Shown here one piece after another: positions 8,585 through 11,262 of a stretch of 11,262 bases of DNA. Under the pieces are notes generated by a model that was not told the origin of the DNA, did not search any database, and saw only the letters and a list, made by a program, of their open reading frames with translations. Positions within the stretch are counted from its first letter, which is position 1, and each line of letters begins with the position of its first letter. The position numbers were made by a program, and so were the translations under genes. The DNA is from Deferribacteres bacterium JdFR-76 (GTDB lineage: Bacteria; Zhuqueibacterota; JdFR-76), in contig MTOL01000432.1 of NCBI GenBank assembly GCA_002011685.1, positions 1 through 11,262 of the forward strand, read 5' to 3'.

Positions 8585-8661
8585 TGGTGCCCCTGGCAGG
8601 ACTCGAACCTGCGACACCCGGTTTAGGAAACCGGTGCTCTATCCAACTGAGCTACAGGGGC
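8585..8661 (-). tRNA. tRNA-Arg (anticodon CCT), CCA encoded
   Basis: A full cloverleaf reads on the minus strand: acceptor GCCCCTG (8661-8655) pairing with CAGGGGC (8595-8589), D-arm GCTC/GAGC, anticodon stem CCGGT/ACCGG around loop TTCCTAA, variable loop GTGTC, and T-arm GCAGG-TTCGAGT-CCTGC. The anticodon is CCT, which reads the AGG arginine codon. The discriminator is A (8588) and the 3' CCA is genomically encoded (8587-8585). A protein-like reading on the opposite strand here is a well-known artefact of tRNA genes. Confidence 0.97.
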
Positions 8662-8695
8662 ATCGCTTCCCACTTCTTGAGGCTTAACCTTTCTA

Positions 8696-8724
8696 ATCTT
8701 AAAGCAATTTTTTGGATTTTGCAA
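8696..8724 (-). promoter_or_regulatory. Predicted promoter of the tRNA-Arg (and TPR) unit
   Basis: TTGCAA (8724-8719) and TAAGAT (8701-8696) are spaced by 17 nt, and the -10 box ends 34 nt before the mature tRNA 5' end, a normal distance for a tRNA precursor. Both boxes match the sigma-70 consensus at 4 of 6 positions. It lies directly after the candidate terminator at 8727-8749, which would insulate it. Confidence 0.5.
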
Positions 8725-8726
8725 GG

Positions 8727-8749
8727 AAAAAGAGGAGGGAAATCCCCCC
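8727..8749 (-). terminator. Candidate intrinsic terminator after the broken nuclease-like gene
   Basis: On the minus strand GGGGGG (8749-8744), a 4-nt loop and CCCTCC (8739-8734) form a 6-bp stem with one G-U pair, followed by TCTTTTTCC. It lies about 110 nt past the stop of the disrupted gene at 8861-9675 and just before the tRNA promoter. The rest of 8750-8860 shows nothing I can assign. Confidence 0.5.
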
Positions 8750-8860
8750 AGATATTGTCGCTTTTGGATAGAATTAAGGTCTCCTGATACTTTCACATCC
8801 GGGCTCTGTTTCATGGAAGTACGAACGCCTCATTAGCCATTGAAACATGGAATGCACCTT

Positions 8861-9675
8861 TCATGTCCACATCCGTTGCGCGAGAGCCCGGCATAAGTCA
8901 TACATCTCCTCTTGATCGGCGGTAGGAACTCTTTTTCCATCAAAACCTATGCAAAAATCTTCCACGCGAAAGAGATAGCAATAAATCATTCCGGCTTCAT
9001 TTTTTACCTTCCCCTCCGCACTTTTACAAACCGGCAAGAACGCCTGGGAGTACAATGTCAATTCCAGAAAATCAGAATTTTCTACTTTCCCAATCTTCCT
9101 TCGAAAACTCTCGGGCTCCATCGAGAAATCGATCCTAACCCGTTTTTTTGCTACTCTCCCGTCAAACAGAATCCTGAGCCATTCTCTTTCCCCGTATTTG
9201 TCATTTCGCATTGCCAAACACGCTTGCACTTGTTTCGCGAATATGGCAATCAAAAATCAATTCTCATTTTCTTGTTTGGCCCCCGTCAGTATGATTAGTC
9301 TCCAAAATCTTTTACAATCGAGGCCACATTTATGGTCCTTCTTTCTGCCCTTCTTTCCTCTGCTCCGCCGAAATATTTTACTCCAATCCAATTCCGTTCG
9401 CTATAGCCGTAGCTCAGGAGCGAAATGAGTTTGTCTTTGAATTCGAAATTCGCATATATATCAACAGGCAACGCTTTTCCAATATCACGGGCTATGGGAT
9501 ATCTCTTTTCTGCGTGAACCCGTAGAGATGGATATTGAATAAACCGACTGGCCAACTCATCTACGATGCACTGTGCATAAAGCCCTCTTATCTGTTCCTC
9601 ACTCCAGCCGAAATGGCCAATCGGACTTTTTACCATTGCCTCACAGAATCGGAGAAATGCCGCTTTGACGTACAT
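8861..9675 (-). pseudogene. Disrupted gene with PD-(D/E)XK-nuclease-like core (frameshift + nonsense)
   Basis: Two ORFs in different frames (9675-9295 and 9253-8861) appear to be one broken gene. The first (126 residues) ends ...VKDFGD-stop. Adding one T to the T4 run at 9307-9304 lets it read on as VKDFWRLIILTGAKQENEN, to a TGA at 9259-9257, after which the same frame continues FLIAIFAKQVQACL... to the second ORF's stop. The repaired protein has about 271 residues. The first half holds PVDIYANF (Asp72) and NWIGVKYFGG (97-104), the spacing and setting of a PD-(D/E)XK nuclease site, as in restriction-type enzymes. The expected Glu/Asp before V-K is Gly98 (GGA, one base from GAA). The second half shows mixed helix/strand character and no motif I recognise. 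ATG at 9675 has a weak GGGAT site. The second ORF could restart at TTG 9253 or ATG 9211, but a separate function is unlikely. The family assignment is tentative; the one-gene reading is stronger. Confidence 0.7.
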
Positions 9676-9733
9676 TTTTATCCCAGTGATTAATTCAAAG
9701 GCACTATTCAGATAATATCAAATTTTTCAAAGC

Positions 9734-9750
9734 AATTATTCAAAATAATT
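9734..9750. repeat. Short AT-rich inverted repeat upstream of the broken gene
   Basis: AATTATT (9734-9740) and AATAATT (9744-9750) form a perfect 7-bp inverted repeat around CAA. It lies 59 nt upstream of the start codon of the disrupted gene, where an operator would sit. Being pure A/T it could easily be chance. Confidence 0.3.
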
Positions 9751-9780
9751 CTCCAACACCTCTCCACCTACTTTCCCTTT

Positions 9781-10142
9781 CTATTCATAGCTTTGAATGG
9801 AACTGAGCAGAGCTTCGCGACCATACTCCATGACTTGCCATAATTTTTCCATCCCCTTGAACTTTCCCGTTCTCTAAAAAACTCGTGATTCTACCAGTAT
9901 CCGATCGATCTCCTCAAACTTTCGAAAATTTCCCTTCCTTCTGTGTTGTAGAACTGCGGTTCCCCCGAATCGGCAATTTCAAAACTCTTCCATAGCAACG
10001 CCATTTTTCCCCTATAGTGGTGGCTGTTGAAATTAGAAGCTGCGAGATGCTCATGCTTCATCCCTCCAATTCTGTCTATCATCCGAGTTTCGCAAATTCC
10101 GCCGCTCAGTGATTGGACTTTTCTGAATCGGCATTTTTCCAC
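9781..10142 (-). pseudogene. Coding-like remnant with reading jumping between frames (unrecognised)
   Basis: A GTG-initiated ORF (10142-9891, 83 residues) has gene-like composition from its internal Met28 on, e.g. NFNSHHYRGKMALLWKSF and PQFYNTEGREIF, and that Met follows a GGAGGG site. Near 9930 a better protein-like continuation moves to another frame: FRKFEEIDRILVESRVF, then a TAG, then in the same frame RTGKFKGMEKLWQVMEYG to a TAG at 9783-9781. A third frame gives a 47-residue ORF from an ATG placed 7 nt after the same GGAGGG. I do not recognise any of these peptides. The simplest reading is a decayed small gene with a frameshift and a stop, like its neighbour. It may instead be non-coding with chance ORFs. 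Confidence 0.35.
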
Positions 10143-10182
10143 TGGAAGACAACCCGCTCTATTCCGAGCTGTGCTGGCGACA

Positions 10183-10209
10183 TGATCAAAAACACAACAG
10201 ATTTGATCA
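10183..10209. promoter_or_regulatory. Inverted repeat with two TGATCA palindromes (possible operator)
   Basis: TGATCAAA (10183-10190) and TTTGATCA (10202-10209) form a perfect 8-bp inverted repeat with an 11-nt spacer. Each arm contains the self-palindrome TGATCA, and the two copies start 21 bp apart, two helical turns. It lies 134 nt before the start codon of the solute-binding protein gene and upstream of its possible promoter, where a regulator site could sit. The binding protein is unknown. Confidence 0.35.
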
Positions 10210-10253
10210 AAGCGGTTATCTTGCCGCGAAGCTGCAGAATTCCGAGGCAGATT

Positions 10254-10282
10254 TTGCGCCCTGGATGCTTGCTTTTCTTAAT
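10254..10282 (+). promoter_or_regulatory. Weak candidate promoter of the solute-binding protein gene
   Basis: TTGCGC (10254-10259) and CTTAAT (10277-10282) are spaced by 17 nt, each a partial match to sigma-70 boxes. Its start point would be near 10289, giving a leader of about 54 nt before the GTG start. The surrounding sequence is AT-rich and other registers are possible. Confidence 0.3.
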
Positions 10283-10331
10283 ATTTTTCATTAACTTATG
10301 AAAAATTTTCACGTCTGGTCTGCGGCTTTTC

Positions 10332-10337
10332 GGGAGG
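10332..10337 (+). promoter_or_regulatory. Ribosome binding site that fixes the GTG start
   Basis: GGGAGG lies 5 nt before the GTG at 10343. The in-frame ATG at 10298 has no purine-rich site ahead of it, so initiation at GTG is preferred. Confidence 0.75.
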
Positions 10338-10342
10338 TTTCT

Positions 10343-11262
10343 GTGATCCGAAGTCCGGCGCTTCAGGGTGCTTCCAGATGGTTTTTCATCGTCTTGACGG
10401 CCTTCATTTTCCTTTCCTGCGCTTCACGTCCTGCTCCGATTGTGCGCATCGAATTCTGGGCAATGGGAGCTGAGGGAGAGCATGTCCAGAAACTGATGGA
10501 TCAATTTGAAAAGGAAAACCCTGATATCCTCGTGGATGTGCAGTCCATTCCATGGAGCGCCGCGCATGAAAAGCTCCTTACCGCTTTCGCCGGTCAATCC
10601 AATCCCGATATATGTCAGCTGGGAAACACGTGGATTCCGGAATTTCAGGCCATCGGTGCCATCCGCAGCCTTGATGATCTGCTGGCGCGATCCCAGACGT
10701 TGGATTCAACCCAATTCTTTCCGGGAATTTGGAGAACCAATGTTTTGGCCGGCAAAACCTATGGCATCCCCTGGTATGTGGATACCCGGGTACTGTTCTA
10801 CCGCAGCGATCTCCTCAAGCGGGCGGGATATTCATCTCCTCCCGCCACCTGGCAAGAGTGGCTCGATGTTTCACGGAAAATCAAGGAACTGGGGGACGTG
10901 CCACAGCCCCACTACGGCATCTTTCTTTCCCTGATTCCCACCGACTGGCAAGTACCGGTCATCCTGATTATGCAAAACAATGGCCGCCTGCTGCGCGACA
11001 ACAACCGCTATGGCGCCTTCGACGATCCGGCCACGGTTGAGGCACTGGAGTTTTACCTCAAATTCTTTCAGGAAGAACTGGCCCCAGTCCGTATGAGTGA
11101 AGTGGCAAATATTTATCAGGGGTTTGGTAGCGGATTTTTTGCGATGATGATCACCGGCCCCTGGGTCGTTAACGAAATGAACAGGCGGGTTCCTGATCTG
11201 AAGGGAAAATGGGACATAGCGCCACTGCCAGCGGGAAAAAACCGAAATTCTGTGGCGGGGGG
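10343..11262 (+). CDS. ABC transporter extracellular solute-binding lipoprotein, family 1 (3' end beyond window)
   Basis: This is the N-terminal 306 codons of a sugar-type (family 1, maltose-binding-like) substrate-binding protein. It captures solute outside the inner membrane and delivers it to an ABC permease. Starting at GTG 10343, the signal peptide has Arg3 and Arg12, a hydrophobic core WFFIVLTAFIFLS and Cys26 at a lipobox-like FLSC, so it is probably a lipoprotein. Family features follow: VRIEFWAMGAEGEHVQKLMD (34-53), FEKENPDILVDVQSIPW, LLTAFAGQSNPDICQLGNTW with its typical QLGNTW, then the GKTYGIPWYVDTRVLFYRSD hinge segment and FFAMMITGPWVVNEM. The frame is open to the window edge; permease genes would be expected downstream, outside view. 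An in-frame ATG at 10298 would add 15 residues before the signal peptide, but lacks an RBS. The substrate cannot be told; a sugar or oligosaccharide is likely, in keeping with the nearby GH57 enzyme, though the two are not in one operon. Confidence 0.92.
   Translation, partial: MIRSPALQGASRWFFIVLTAFIFLSCASRPAPIVRIEFWAMGAEGEHVQKLMDQFEKENPDILVDVQSIPWSAAHEKLLTAFAGQSNPDICQLGNTWIPEFQAIGAIRSLDDLLARSQTLDSTQFFPGIWRTNVLAGKTYGIPWYVDTRVLFYRSDLLKRAGYSSPPATWQEWLDVSRKIKELGDVPQPHYGIFLSLIPTDWQVPVILIMQNNGRLLRDNNRYGAFDDPATVEALEFYLKFFQEELAPVRMSEVANIYQGFGSGFFAMMITGPWVVNEMNRRVPDLKGKWDIAPLPAGKNRNSVAG

Larger units (their letters stand above)
9676..10297. other. About 620 nt without an intact recognisable gene
   Basis: This gap separates the disrupted minus-strand gene from the plus-strand solute-binding protein gene. 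It holds an AT-rich inverted repeat (9734-9750), a frame-mosaic coding remnant (9781-10142), a TGATCA-based inverted repeat (10183-10209) and a possible promoter for the plus-strand gene (10254-10282). Short ORFs occur on both strands, but none has convincing family motifs. The part 9676-9780 is AT-rich, as expected for a promoter region of the broken gene, but I cannot fix -35/-10 boxes. Confidence 0.6.

Noticed and set aside
8584..8787. Plus-strand ORF beginning MVPLAGLEPATPGLG, and the minus-strand ORF 8623-8814
   Set aside because: They are translations across the tRNA-Arg gene on either strand, a familiar annotation artefact, not proteins.
8662..10297. A mobile island integrated at the tRNA-Arg gene
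   Set aside because: The disordered region lies on the 5' side of the tRNA, whereas tRNA-targeting integrases normally use the 3' end. I see no integrase, no repeated tRNA 3' end and no transposase.
10106..10312. Minus-strand 68-residue ORF and the plus-strand ORF 10113-10301 in the same place
   Set aside because: Neither has an RBS or recognisable motif; they overlap each other and the likely promoter region of the solute-binding protein gene.
10506..10934. 142-residue plus-strand ORF and the ORF 10729-11040 inside the solute-binding protein region
   Set aside because: They are out-of-frame shadows; the true frame starts at 10343, carries the signal peptide and family motifs, and stays open to the window edge.

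Overview
The window is bacterial chromosomal DNA. From the start to about position 8660 the genes lie on the minus strand and are ordinary core genes: the rimP-nusA-infB-ylxP(DUF503)-rbfA-truB transcription/translation operon, a family GH57 glycoside hydrolase, a membrane-anchored TPR protein and a tRNA-Arg(CCT). The host is Gram-negative-like: there is a lipoprotein-type ABC solute-binding protein, a very long Glu/Lys-rich IF2 N-terminus, a 413-residue NusA with a single C-terminal helix-hairpin-helix repeat, and a basic-N-terminus TPR membrane protein. This combination recalls FCB-related lineages such as Calditrichota/KSB1, but that placement is an inference from gene style, not from a search.

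Layout in transcription order (minus strand, right to left). A tRNA-Arg(CCT) at 8585-8661 has a recognisable promoter at 8696-8724. It is followed 46 nt later by the TPR gene (7858-8538), which ends in a strong intrinsic terminator (7790-7818). The GH57 gene (5557-7764) begins only 25 nt past that terminator. The rimP operon then starts from a promoter at 5444-5472. A perfect 8-bp hairpin with a U-tract sits at the predicted extreme 5' end of its mRNA, followed by rimP (4936-5385), nusA (3662-4903), infB (783-3662), ylxP (488-766), rbfA (129-476) and the first 40 codons of truB (1-122). Gene spacing is tight (1-nt overlap nusA/infB, 6-32 nt elsewhere), so these genes should be one transcript. 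Together they cover 30S maturation (RimP, RbfA), transcription elongation/termination control (NusA), translation initiation (IF2) and tRNA modification (TruB).

Region 8662-10297 is different: no intact, recognisable gene, many short ORFs, more A+T. Its main content is a broken minus-strand gene (8861-9675). Repairing one 1-nt frameshift and one nonsense codon gives a continuous protein of about 271 residues with a PD-(D/E)XK-nuclease-like core. The acidic residue of the (D/E)XK motif is Gly in this copy, so the gene carries three separate lesions. Upstream (9781-10142) is a stretch where coding-like reading jumps between frames, probably another decayed gene.

From 10343 to the window end, on the plus strand, a lipoprotein family 1 extracellular solute-binding protein (sugar ABC importer type) begins. 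It uses a GTG start behind a GGGAGG ribosome binding site and is cut by the window end at 306 codons. A symmetric TGATCA-based repeat 130 nt upstream is a possible operator.

I found no convincing new system. The most notable items are the multiply-inactivated nuclease-like gene, the 5'-end hairpin of the rimP operon, and the terminator placed directly in front of the GH57 gene.
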